From positions 1 through 14,003 of the forward strand of contig PBGQ01000012.1 in NCBI GenBank assembly GCA_002720125.1: 14,003 nt of DNA. Direction: 5' to 3'. Origin of the DNA: Rickettsiales bacterium (GTDB lineage Bacteria; Pseudomonadota; Alphaproteobacteria; TMED109). This document shows, in pieces, positions 7,586 through 14,003 of the stretch; the stretch's first letter is position 1; each line of letters begins with the position of its first letter. The notes under the pieces are model-generated. The model saw nothing but the letters and a program-made list of their open reading frames with translations. It searched no databases and was not told the origin of the DNA. The position numbers and the translations under genes are program-made.

Positions 7586-8947
7586 ATGGTAAAAAAAAGA
7601 AAATACTTTGGAACTGATGGAATTCGTGGAAGAGCTAACAGCTCAAAGATGAATGCTGAACTTGCTCTTCAAATTGGAATAGCATCGGCTGAATTTTTCA
7701 GAAGAGGCAAACATTTGCACTACGTTTTAATTGGTAAAGATACTAGATTATCAAATTATACAATTGAACCCTCTCTTACTGCAGGGTTTCTTAGTATGGG
7801 CATGAATGTATATTTAACTGGACCTTTACCTACGCCTGGAGTAGCTGCTTTAGTCTCATCGATGAGATGTGATTTAGGAGTAATGATCTCTGCTTCCCAT
7901 AACAGTTACGTAGATAATGGAATAAAAATATTTGGACCTGGCGGTATGAAATTATCAGATATGCAAGAAGCGCAAATAGAAAAACTTATAGATAAAAAAA
8001 ATAAGCAACTTGTAGATTCTGAAAAATTAGGCAGAGCAAAAAGAATAGATGATGCGGGTGGTAGATACATAGAATATCTTAAATCAAGAATTCCTTCTTA
8101 TTTAAAGTTGGATGGAATAAAAATTGTAGTTGATTGTGCAAACGGTGCTGCATATAAAGTAGCTCCTACTATTTTATGGGAATTAGGGGCAACTGTATTT
8201 CCAATAAATGTTGAACCAAATGGAAAGAACGTAAACCAAAACTGCGGATCAACTGATCCAAGAAAATTAATAGAAAAAGTTAAAGAAATCAAAGCAGATA
8301 TTGGAATAGCATTAGATGGTGATGCAGATAGATGTACTATTGTTGATGAAAGAGGAATTATAATTAATGGTGATCTAATTATTGGGATTATAAGTTCCTC
8401 TTGGAAAGAGAAAGGAAGACTAGAAAAAAATACTGTTGTAGGAACAATTATGTCAAATAATGCTTTAGAAAATTATCTAAATAAAATAGGAATATCACTT
8501 ATCAGAACCCCAGTAGGAGATAGAAACATTATAAAAGAAATGCAAGAGAAACAATTTCCATTAGGAGGGGAACCCTCCGGTCACATTATTCTTGGTGACT
8601 ATTCATCTACTGGAGATGGATTATTAGCATCCTTAGAAATATTAGGAATTATGAAAGAAAAAAATAAAAAACTATCTTCAATATCAAGTTTATTTATTCC
8701 AACCCCCCAAATTTCAAAAAGCTATTTGATTGATAGCGATCAAATATATAAAAATATACTTTTGGGATCAGAAAAAAAATTAAGTGAATTAAAAAATAAA
8801 ATTAAAAATAATTGTAGGTTAATAATAAGAAAATCTGGGACAGAAAATAAAATTAGGATTATGGCAGAGTCCAAAAGCATTACGTTAGCAAAAAAAGCAG
8901 TATCTGCCTCAATGAAAATTATTAAAGAGAACGATGAAGAAAAATAA
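7586..8947 (+). CDS. glmM: Phosphoglucosamine mutase GlmM
   Basis: GlmM interconverts glucosamine-6-phosphate and glucosamine-1-phosphate on the way to UDP-N-acetylglucosamine, the precursor of peptidoglycan and lipopolysaccharide. All four domains of the alpha-D-phosphohexomutase fold are seen. FGTDGIRG (8-15) opens domain 1. The phosphoserine loop is ISASHN (101-106) with catalytic Ser104. The metal loop is DGDAD (244-248) with Asp244, Asp246 and Asp248. The sugar-binding loop is GGEPSGH (327-333). The phosphate-binding loop of domain 4 is RKSGTEN, near the C-terminus. The usual Pro after SASHN is Ser107 here. At 453 residues it has the normal length. The ATG is 3 bases past the folP stop and the end overlaps thiD by 14 bases, so the three genes are very likely one transcript with ftsH. 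The ftsH-folP-glmM order is a known bacterial arrangement. Confidence 0.97.
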   Translation: MVKKRKYFGTDGIRGRANSSKMNAELALQIGIASAEFFRRGKHLHYVLIGKDTRLSNYTIEPSLTAGFLSMGMNVYLTGPLPTPGVAALVSSMRCDLGVMISASHNSYVDNGIKIFGPGGMKLSDMQEAQIEKLIDKKNKQLVDSEKLGRAKRIDDAGGRYIEYLKSRIPSYLKLDGIKIVVDCANGAAYKVAPTILWELGATVFPINVEPNGKNVNQNCGSTDPRKLIEKVKEIKADIGIALDGDADRCTIVDERGIIINGDLIIGIISSSWKEKGRLEKNTVVGTIMSNNALENYLNKIGISLIRTPVGDRNIIKEMQEKQFPLGGEPSGHIILGDYSSTGDGLLASLEILGIMKEKNKKLSSISSLFIPTPQISKSYLIDSDQIYKNILLGSEKKLSELKNKIKNNCRLIIRKSGTENKIRIMAESKSITLAKKAVSASMKIIKENDEEK

Positions 8948-9740
8948 TATATCTCTTATTATAGCCGGCTCTGACTCAGGAGCAGGCGCTGGATTGCAAG
9001 CTGACCTAAAAACTTTTACTGTACATAATGTTTATGCTGCAACTGTAATAACTGCGCTAACTGCTCAAAATACATTAGGAGTTGATGAAGTTTTTAGCTT
9101 GCCTTCTAATTTTATAGAAAGTCAAATCAGAGCAATTGCAAATGACTTTAAAGTATCCTTTATAAAAATCGGAATGTTATCAAACTTAGAAATACTAAAG
9201 AAAATTAAATTTTGCCTAGATAAATATTTTTCAAATATCCCTATAGTTCTTGACCCAGTTATGATTGCTAAAGGAGGACAACCGCTGATAGAAGAGAATG
9301 CAATTAATTATTTAATCAACGAACTAATTCCTAAGTGTTATCTACTAACCCCAAATATACCTGAAGCAGAAAAAATACTTAATTGCAAACTAAATAATAC
9401 TAAACAAATAGAAAACAATATTGTTAGATTTAATTTACTTGGAGTAAAAAATGTTTTAATAAAAGGTGGACATTTAGTAAATAAAAATAATAGTTTAGTA
9501 GATATACTGTGCGAAGAAAAAAAAATTACTAAACTATGTTCTAAATTTATTAAAACCAAAAATACACACGGTACTGGCTGCAGCTTAGCCTCATCTATAA
9601 CTTCTAATCTTTTTCTAGGAAGCACTTTAGTAGATAGTGTAAAAAATGCTCAAAGATATGTTTATGAGGGTATTAAACATAATCATGTAGTAGGTTCAGG
9701 ACATAATCCAATCAATCATTTCTATAGATTTGGAAAGTAA
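8934..9740 (+). CDS. thiD: Hydroxymethylpyrimidine/phosphomethylpyrimidine kinase ThiD
   Basis: ThiD phosphorylates 4-amino-5-hydroxymethyl-2-methylpyrimidine (HMP) and then HMP phosphate, giving the pyrimidine diphosphate used by ThiE in thiamine synthesis. The 268 residues form a ribokinase-like fold: substrate loop GSDSGAGAGLQADLK (12-26), DPVM (107-110), TPNIPEAE (139-146) and the anion-hole/catalytic motif T211-H-G-T-G-C216 of bifunctional HMP/HMP-P kinases. The ATG lies inside the end of glmM (14-base overlap) after an AAAGAGA purine run. No other thi gene is near, so one cannot say from this window whether the cell makes HMP itself or salvages it; known SAR11 strains lack ThiC and import an HMP precursor, and if this is a relative, ThiD would serve that salvage (inference). 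Confidence 0.95.
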   Translation: MKKNNISLIIAGSDSGAGAGLQADLKTFTVHNVYAATVITALTAQNTLGVDEVFSLPSNFIESQIRAIANDFKVSFIKIGMLSNLEILKKIKFCLDKYFSNIPIVLDPVMIAKGGQPLIEENAINYLINELIPKCYLLTPNIPEAEKILNCKLNNTKQIENNIVRFNLLGVKNVLIKGGHLVNKNNSLVDILCEEKKITKLCSKFIKTKNTHGTGCSLASSITSNLFLGSTLVDSVKNAQRYVYEGIKHNHVVGSGHNPINHFYRFGK

Positions 9741-9744
9741 AAGT

Positions 9745-9773
9745 TTGACCATGTTAATTATCAGAGCTATTTT
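9745..9773 (+). promoter_or_regulatory. Putative housekeeping (sigma-70 type) promoter of serC-serA
   Basis: TTGACC (9745-9750, 5 of 6 matches to TTGACA) and TATTTT (9768-9773, 4 of 6 to TATAAT) are 17 bases apart in the 66-base gap between thiD and serC, the largest gap of the window. The start would be near 9780, giving a leader of about 27 bases, too short for a riboswitch. AT-rich sequence makes weak -10 matches common; the -35 and the location carry the argument. Confidence 0.5.
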
Positions 9774-9788
9774 AATAACAATTATTAA
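9772..9788. repeat. Short perfect inverted repeat before serC
   Basis: TTAATAA (9772-9778), a CAA spacer and TTATTAA (9782-9788) form a perfect 7-base inverted repeat with only A and T in the arms. It overlaps the end of the proposed -10 and the likely transcription start, where an operator would sit. It lacks GC pairs and a U-tract, so it is not a convincing terminator. In such AT-rich DNA it could be chance. Confidence 0.35.
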
Positions 9789-9806
9789 TATATATAAATC
9801 CACAAA

Positions 9807-10967
9807 ATGTTATCTAAACCTATAAAAAAACCACAGAAACCTTTTTTTTCTTCAGGACCTTGTGCAAAAAGGCCAGGTTGGAAACCAGAGGTATTAAAAG
9901 ATGCTATACTAGGGAGATCACATAGATCCGAAATAGCACTTAATAAAATTAGAAAAGTTATAAATCTTACTAAAGATATCCTAGAAGTACCAGCAGACTA
10001 TGAGGTAGGTATAGTTCCAGCTTCTGATACAGGTGCTATAGAAATGGTTATGTGGTCAATGTTAGGAGAAAGAGCAGTTGATGTACTAGCTTGGGAAAGT
10101 TTTGGAAAGGATTGGGTCAAAGATATAATAGAACAATTAAAACTAAAAGACGCAAGAGCTTTAGTAGCAGACTATGGTGATATTATAAACCTTAATGAAA
10201 TAAATTTTAATAATGATATAGTTTTTACTTGGAATGGCACCACCTCCGGGGTTTGTGTTCCAGATGGAGAATGGATTAAAGATGAAAGAATGGGATTAAC
10301 TATATGTGACGCTACTTCTGCAGCATTCTCGATGAAATTACCTTGGGATAAATTAGATGCTACTACATTTTCTTGGCAAAAAGTCTTAGGAGGAGAAGCG
10401 CAACACGGAGTCATAATACTTAGTCCAAAAGCAATTCAGAGGCTTGAAAATTTTATTCCAGACAGACCAATTCCAAAAATATTTCAATTAGCTAATAATA
10501 AAAAAGTAAACAAGAAGTTATACAATGGTAGCACTATCAACACGCCATCAATGCTTTGTTTTGAAGATGTCTTAGACTCTTTGAATTGGGTTAAAGAAAT
10601 AGGAGGTCTGGAAGAAACTATTGCAATAAGTAAAAAAAATTTAAATGCTGTAAAAGAAGGTTTATATAGTTCATCTTGGTTAGAATTTTTAGCAAACTCT
10701 CCTTCAAACATTTCCAGCACTTCCATTTGTTTAAAAATAAAAAAAGATGTTTTAGAAAAAATAGAATATACATCATTAAAAGCAAATTTAAAAAATCTAT
10801 TAACTTTTTTAGAAGAAGAAGGGATTGCTTATGACATCAATTCCTATAGAGACGCACCTTTGGGTATAAGAATATGGGGTGGCGCTACAGTAAGTGAAAA
10901 AGATATAAGAATTTTAATGGAATGGCTAGAATGGGGATTTCAAAAATTTTTAAGAGAGGATGAATAG
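9807..10967 (+). CDS. serC: Phosphoserine aminotransferase SerC
   Basis: SerC is a PLP enzyme that transaminates 3-phosphohydroxypyruvate to phosphoserine with glutamate, the second step of serine synthesis. The 386-residue protein belongs to the distinct alphaproteobacterial/methanosarcinal type, not the E. coli type: FSSGPCAKRPGW (14-25), LGRSHRS (35-41), PASDTGAIE (71-79), TWNGTTSGV (141-149), Asp168 in ICDATSA contacting the pyridine nitrogen, and FSWQK192VLGGE with the Schiff-base lysine. The C-terminal small domain ends in RIWGGATV and a Trp/Glu-rich helix. The ATG has no visible Shine-Dalgarno sequence and follows a putative promoter. The stop overlaps or abuts the serA start region, so product and substrate enzymes are made together. 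A run of eight T lies near the 5' end (9842-9849) in frame. Confidence 0.95.
   Translation: MLSKPIKKPQKPFFSSGPCAKRPGWKPEVLKDAILGRSHRSEIALNKIRKVINLTKDILEVPADYEVGIVPASDTGAIEMVMWSMLGERAVDVLAWESFGKDWVKDIIEQLKLKDARALVADYGDIINLNEINFNNDIVFTWNGTTSGVCVPDGEWIKDERMGLTICDATSAAFSMKLPWDKLDATTFSWQKVLGGEAQHGVIILSPKAIQRLENFIPDRPIPKIFQLANNKKVNKKLYNGSTINTPSMLCFEDVLDSLNWVKEIGGLEETIAISKKNLNAVKEGLYSSSWLEFLANSPSNISSTSICLKIKKDVLEKIEYTSLKANLKNLLTFLEEEGIAYDINSYRDAPLGIRIWGGATVSEKDIRILMEWLEWGFQKFLREDE
10954..10960 (+). promoter_or_regulatory. Ribosome binding site of serA within the serC end
   Basis: GAGAGGA at 10954-10960 contains the GAGG core 9 bases before the ATG at 10969, the best Shine-Dalgarno match in the window. 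It decides between two in-frame ATGs: the one at 10960 would overlap the site itself, so the ATG at 10969 is preferred. Confidence 0.65.
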
Positions 10968-10968
10968 C

Positions 10969-12540
10969 ATGAAAAATATTTTAATTGCTGATAAGTTAAG
11001 TAAGGAGGCTGAGAAAATTTTTTCCGCTAATAATATTTCTTGTGACGTAAAAACTGGTCTATCCGAGGAAGAAATTATAAAAATAGTTGCAAACTATAAT
11101 GGTATAGTTGTACGTTCAGCAACTAAGATAACAGAAGGCATTATTAAAGCTGGAAGAAATTTAGAAGTAGTTGGTAGAGCAGGTATAGGTGTAGATAATA
11201 TTGATATTAAGTCTGCTACAGAACATGGTATAATAGTTATGAATACGCCTTATGGAAACTCGATTACAACAGCAGAACATACAATAAGCTTAATGATGTC
11301 TTTAGCAAGAAATATACCTCAAGCAAACAGTTCCACTCAAAATAAAAAGTGGGAAAAGTCGAAATTTATGGGTACAGAACTTTACAACAAGGTATTAGGA
11401 ATGATTGGGTGTGGGAACATTGGATCCTTAGTTGTGGAAAGATGTTTGGGTTTGAGGATGAAAATTAATGTATATGACCCTTTTCTTTCAGAAGAAGAGG
11501 TAAATAAACTAGGAGCATCTAAAATTGATTTAGATGCATTGTTAACTTCTTCTGACTTTATAACATTACATACCCCCTTAACAAATGAAACTAGGAATAT
11601 ACTTAATAAAGAAAATTTACTTAAATGTAAAAAAGGTATAAGAATAATAAATTGTGCAAGAGGAGGTTTAATCAATGAAGACGATTTAATAAATTTAATT
11701 GAAAATGGACACGTTGCAGGTGCTGCACTAGATGTTTTCTTAGATGAGCCGCCAACTAATGACTCACTCTATGGGCATAAAAATCTTATATTAACACCTC
11801 ACTTGGGTGCTTCTACATCGGAAGCTCAAGAAAATGTTGCTATACAAGTAGCTCAACAGATTAGCGACTACTTAAATCACGATGTAATAGTAAACTCTAT
11901 TAATGTTTCGCCAATAAGTTTAGAAGAAGCTCCCAAATTAAAACCCTTTTTAGACCTATGCCTAAAATTAGGAAAACTAGGAGGACAGGTAACTGAAAAA
12001 AATATAAAAAAAATAAATATTACTTTCAAAGGTGAAGTTTCACATTTAAATACTAAACCTTTGGTTTCAACGATATTATCGGGCATTTTTTCTGATAAAA
12101 TGGAAAGTGTCAATATTATTAACGCTAGTAATGTTGCTAATAAAAAAAATATAGACGTTATAACTTCCTTTCAGGAAAATGCAGAAAATTATAGTTCTGA
12201 GATATATATAGAAGTTATTTCTGATTCAGATTCTTTTGAATACTCTGGGACTTATTTCGCAGAAAAGTCAAAAATTATCTCAATTAGAAAAATGAAAGTT
12301 GAGGCAGAAATCTCAAGTAATATGTTGTACATTTCTAATGATGATAAACCTGGTTTTATTGGAGCTTTAGGAACTTTACTCGGGAACCAACAGATAAATA
12401 TTGCATTTTTCAGTTTAGGAAGGACCGGATCCGGTGATGCCGTTTCAATAATAGAGCTAGATCAACCTATAACCGAGGAATTGATAAATTTACTAGAAAA
12501 TATTCCACATGTCAGAAATGTAAAAAAATTGGTCTTTTAG
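10969..12540 (+). CDS. serA: D-3-phosphoglycerate dehydrogenase SerA (long type)
   Basis: SerA oxidises 3-phosphoglycerate to 3-phosphohydroxypyruvate with NAD, the first committed step of serine synthesis. From the ATG at 10969 it has 523 residues, the length of the long family with an intervening domain (ASB) and a C-terminal ACT domain. Visible: substrate loop VVGRAGIGVDNID (about 67-79), NAD-binding G147-C-G-N-I-G152, catalytic Arg231 in NCARGG, Glu260 in DVFLDEP, and His278 in TPHLGAS. The ASB-like part is about 305-445 and diverged. The ACT domain is about 451-523 (YISNDDKPGFIGALG), where serine usually binds for feedback inhibition. An upstream ATG at 10960 would add three residues (MNS) and overlap the serC stop by 8 bases. 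The start at 10969 has the better ribosome site and begins MKNILIADK, as in the family. Confidence 0.96.
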   Translation: MKNILIADKLSKEAEKIFSANNISCDVKTGLSEEEIIKIVANYNGIVVRSATKITEGIIKAGRNLEVVGRAGIGVDNIDIKSATEHGIIVMNTPYGNSITTAEHTISLMMSLARNIPQANSSTQNKKWEKSKFMGTELYNKVLGMIGCGNIGSLVVERCLGLRMKINVYDPFLSEEEVNKLGASKIDLDALLTSSDFITLHTPLTNETRNILNKENLLKCKKGIRIINCARGGLINEDDLINLIENGHVAGAALDVFLDEPPTNDSLYGHKNLILTPHLGASTSEAQENVAIQVAQQISDYLNHDVIVNSINVSPISLEEAPKLKPFLDLCLKLGKLGGQVTEKNIKKINITFKGEVSHLNTKPLVSTILSGIFSDKMESVNIINASNVANKKNIDVITSFQENAENYSSEIYIEVISDSDSFEYSGTYFAEKSKIISIRKMKVEAEISSNMLYISNDDKPGFIGALGTLLGNQQINIAFFSLGRTGSGDAVSIIELDQPITEELINLLENIPHVRNVKKLVF

Positions 12541-12547
12541 AATATCA

Positions 12548-13675
12548 ATGAAAAATTTTTTAAAAAATGACTTATTACCTGAAGGTTTTAAAGTACTTCT
12601 TCCTGAAGAAGCAGAAAAAGAGGAATTTATATCTAGAAAAATATTAGATTTCTTTTTTAGGTATAGCTATTTTTTAGTAAAAACACCTTTGGTTGAATAT
12701 GAAGATAATGACTCTCAAAGCACTCTGTTAGAAGAAAGAAATAATCCTTTTATTTTAATGGAGCCTGATACAAAAAAAGTTTTAATATTAAGGTCAGATA
12801 TAACTCCTCAAGTCGCAAAATTAGCGAGCTCGAAGCTTATAAAGAAAATAAGACCCCTAAGATTAACATATAAAGGGGAAGTATTTAGAAATATTAAAAA
12901 TATTTATCAGACAGATAGACAGTTTAAGCAAATTGGAGCTGAAATAATTGGGGGACCTAATTTACAAAGTTTCTTAGAAATATTAGATGTTACTATAAAA
13001 GGTCTCTATGAATTAAAAATAAAAAATATTACCATAGATTTTACTCTTCCTGCAATATCTAGGTATCTTGGAAAGACTGTAAATTTTAAAAAAAAAGATG
13101 GCCTTGTTATAAAGGAAGCCTTAGATAATAAAAATAGTAGCCTTATTAAAAACAAGAAATACAATTATATAAAAGATATCATAGAGCTATCTGGTCCACT
13201 TGAAAAAGTAAAAAATAATTTTAAGGGTAAAAAGTTTCCTAAACCAATTAAATTAATGGTGGAAAACTTTTTTAAAACCGTAAGTAGTATTAAGAAGAAA
13301 CATCCATCACTGTCATTAACATTAGATATTACTGAGGCTCAAAGCTTTCTCAAATACAAAGACTTAGCTTTTAAAATTTACAATAAAGAAAGTGCAGAAG
13401 CAATTGCTATAGGAGGTAATTATGAAGTTAATAACAAAGAAACTGGAGTAGGAACAACTATAATGCTCAATAAAATCATAAACTCAATTATCATAAAAAA
13501 GGCAAATAGAATTTATGTTCCATTCAACAATGAAATTACTGACAATTTTCTTGAGAAAAATAAACTTATATTAGTTCGAGAGTTATCACCAAGGAAATCT
13601 TCAATTAAAGAAGCTAAAAGACTAGGATGCAACTTTATTTTAGATAGAAATGGTAAAATAAAAAAAATAATGTAA
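12548..13675 (+). CDS. hisZ: ATP phosphoribosyltransferase regulatory subunit HisZ
   Basis: HisZ is a histidyl-tRNA-synthetase paralogue without aminoacylation activity. It forms a complex with the short HisG and gives histidine feedback control of the first histidine-synthesis step. The 375 residues show a class II synthetase-like core: [15 protein letters not shown] (80-94), motif-2-like [10 protein letters not shown] (105-114) and QIGAEIIG (128-135). The HisRS signature R-G-L-x-Y-Y is absent, the later G-G-x-Y motif is eroded to IGGNYE (288-293), and there is no full anticodon-binding domain, so it is HisZ and not HisS. The end ([17 protein letters not shown]) resembles HisZ tails of alphaproteobacteria. 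It sits 7 bases after serA and 11 before purA; hisZ-purA adjacency is familiar in this class. No Shine-Dalgarno sequence is visible. The protein is Lys/Asn-rich and diverged, hence slightly lower confidence. Confidence 0.88.
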   Translation: MKNFLKNDLLPEGFKVLLPEEAEKEEFISRKILDFFFRYSYFLVKTPLVEYEDNDSQSTLLEERNNPFILMEPDTKKVLILRSDITPQVAKLASSKLIKKIRPLRLTYKGEVFRNIKNIYQTDRQFKQIGAEIIGGPNLQSFLEILDVTIKGLYELKIKNITIDFTLPAISRYLGKTVNFKKKDGLVIKEALDNKNSSLIKNKKYNYIKDIIELSGPLEKVKNNFKGKKFPKPIKLMVENFFKTVSSIKKKHPSLSLTLDITEAQSFLKYKDLAFKIYNKESAEAIAIGGNYEVNNKETGVGTTIMLNKIINSIIIKKANRIYVPFNNEITDNFLEKNKLILVRELSPRKSSIKEAKRLGCNFILDRNGKIKKIM

Positions 13676-13686
13676 TAGTATTTGTA

Positions 13687-14003
13687 ATGTCTAATGTAGT
13701 AGTAATAGGTTCTCAATGGGGAGACGAAGGAAAAGGAAAGATAGTAGATTGGCTTGCCAATAGAGCTGATGCGGTAGTAAGATTCCAAGGAGGTCACAAT
13801 GCTGGACATACCCTTGTGATAGATGGTGTAATTTACAAATTAAGATTGCTGCCATCCGTGATAGTTAGAAAGGGAAAAATATCAATAATTGGGAATGGTG
13901 TTGTTGTAGATCCCTGGGCCCTGTTAGAGGAAATTAAAGAAATAAAATCTAAAGGTGTAGAGGTCAATACAAAAAATTTTATTATTTCTGAATCCGCAAA
14001 TTT
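13687..14003 (+). CDS. purA: Adenylosuccinate synthase PurA (3' end cut by window)
   Basis: PurA joins IMP and aspartate using GTP to form adenylosuccinate, the first step from IMP to AMP. The reading frame from the ATG at 13687 is open to the window end, giving the first 105 residues of a protein normally near 430. It starts [18 protein letters not shown]; the P-loop-like [11 protein letters not shown] (8-18) includes the catalytic Asp13, and GGHNAGHT (35-42) includes the catalytic His41, at the same positions as in E. coli Pur[10 protein letters not shown] (about 78-86) is also typical. It begins 11 bases after the hisZ stop with no clear Shine-Dalgarno sequence, so it is probably co-transcribed. 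The rest lies outside the window. Confidence 0.96.
   Translation, partial: MSNVVVIGSQWGDEGKGKIVDWLANRADAVVRFQGGHNAGHTLVIDGVIYKLRLLPSVIVRKGKISIIGNGVVVDPWALLEEIKEIKSKGVEVNTKNFIISESAN

Noticed and set aside
9772..9788. Rho-independent terminator after thiD
   Set aside because: The inverted repeat has only A-T pairs and no U-tract follows, so it would not terminate efficiently.
9741..9806. A riboswitch or small RNA in the thiD-serC gap
   Set aside because: Only 66 bases are available, the predicted leader is about 27 bases, and there is no GC-containing stem or terminator.
13513..13809. Antisense open frame of 98 codons across the hisZ-purA junction
   Set aside because: Both underlying frames are clearly coding on the + strand, and the antisense product (Tyr/Ile/Ser-rich) shows no recognisable domain.
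1..14003. Mobile element, CRISPR array, defence island, tRNA or other unusual system
   Set aside because: Every stretch is accounted for by recognisable housekeeping genes in one direction with minimal gaps. No transposase, integrase, direct-repeat array, tRNA cloverleaf or compositional shift was seen.

Overview
This window looks like ordinary core genome from an AT-rich, compact alphaproteobacterium; a streamlined marine lineage (SAR11- or HIMB59-like) is my best guess. The guess rests on the low G+C content (roughly 30% by eye), very short intergenic gaps, few Shine-Dalgarno sequences, the alphaproteobacterial type of SerC, HisZ next to purA, and the order tol-pal / tilS / ftsH / folP / glmM. 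It is inferred from protein character and gene order, not from a tree or a 16S gene. All thirteen genes lie on the + strand. The largest gap is 66 bases, and no stretch over 300 bases lacks a gene.

Positions 1-3264 hold the distal part of the Tol-Pal envelope cluster: the C-terminal tail of a TolA-like protein (cut by the window start), tolB, pal and cpoB (ybgF). These proteins couple the inner membrane, peptidoglycan and outer membrane during cell constriction. tilS (tRNA-Ile lysidine synthetase) follows, overlapping the end of cpoB by 13 bases.

Positions 4565-9740 hold ftsH (membrane AAA+ zinc protease), folP (dihydropteroate synthase), glmM (phosphoglucosamine mutase) and thiD (HMP/HMP-P kinase), with gaps of 3-9 bases or a 14-base overlap. 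A strong match to the RpoH (sigma-32) heat-shock promoter lies inside the 3' end of tilS, about 90 bases before ftsH. It suggests that ftsH and its followers can be transcribed separately on heat shock.

Positions 9741-14003 hold serC and serA, the first two dedicated steps of serine synthesis in a coupled pair behind the only sizeable gap, which carries a plausible housekeeping promoter. hisZ (regulatory subunit of ATP phosphoribosyltransferase) and the first 105 codons of purA (adenylosuccinate synthase, cut by the window end) follow.

I saw no mobile element, CRISPR array, tRNA or rRNA gene, or defence or biosynthetic island, and nothing that supports a previously undescribed system. The best observations are regulatory: the heat-shock promoter candidate before ftsH, start codons tied to neighbouring stop codons, and the promoter/inverted-repeat region before serC.
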